Below are positions 5,850 to 5,866 of a stretch of DNA of 5,866 bases, piece after piece; the stretch's first letter is position 1, and each line of letters opens with the position of its first letter. The notes beneath the pieces were generated by a model. That model searched no databases, was not told the origin of the DNA, and was given only the letters and a program-made list of their open reading frames with translations. A program made the position numbers and the translations under genes. Source of the stretch: JAAEQG01 sp023133475 (GTDB lineage Bacteria > Planctomycetota > Phycisphaerae > UBA1845); NCBI GenBank assembly GCA_030631415.1, contig DAOVLE010000272.1, positions 1 through 5,866 on the forward strand, read 5' to 3'.

Positions 5850-5866
5850 GTTAGAAACCCGCTACA

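Overview
The window looks like a piece of a GC-rich planctomycete chromosome, probably from the Phycisphaerae or a related class. Two things suggest this: a very large, acidic secreted beta-helix protein built with Asp/Asn/Cys-rich 'DCNxNGxPDECD' linkers, and a gene for a prepilin-like protein of the H-X9-DG type, which planctomycetes carry in many copies. The assignment rests on family knowledge and composition, since there is no rRNA or marker gene here.

Layout, read in the direction of transcription (both genes are on the minus strand, so from high to low coordinates). 5866-5617 is non-coding and holds a composite hairpin/heptad repeat element (5672-5819). 5616-4462 encodes a 384-residue prepilin-type (pseudopilin-like) protein with a clear ribosome binding site. 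4461-4007 is a 455-base gene-free gap with a stem-loop just after the first gene, a striking 227-base nested inverted repeat (4136-4362), and the leader of the next gene. 4006-56 encodes a 1316-residue secreted protein with three right-handed beta-helix modules separated by two blocks of calcium-binding-type repeats.

The large gene ends at a TAA (56-58) in the middle of a conserved module-ending motif. The 18 codons after that stop, up to the window edge, continue the same motif in the same frame, so the gene appears to be cut short by one nonsense change (or a base error).

The two proteins are both envelope or exported types, but nothing seen shows that they act together: they are far apart, and a repeat element lies between them. 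No tRNA, rRNA, CRISPR array, transposase or recombinase was seen. The most unusual material is non-coding (the two hairpin-rich repeat elements) and architectural (regular repeat spacing in the large protein). I do not see a clear new multi-gene system.
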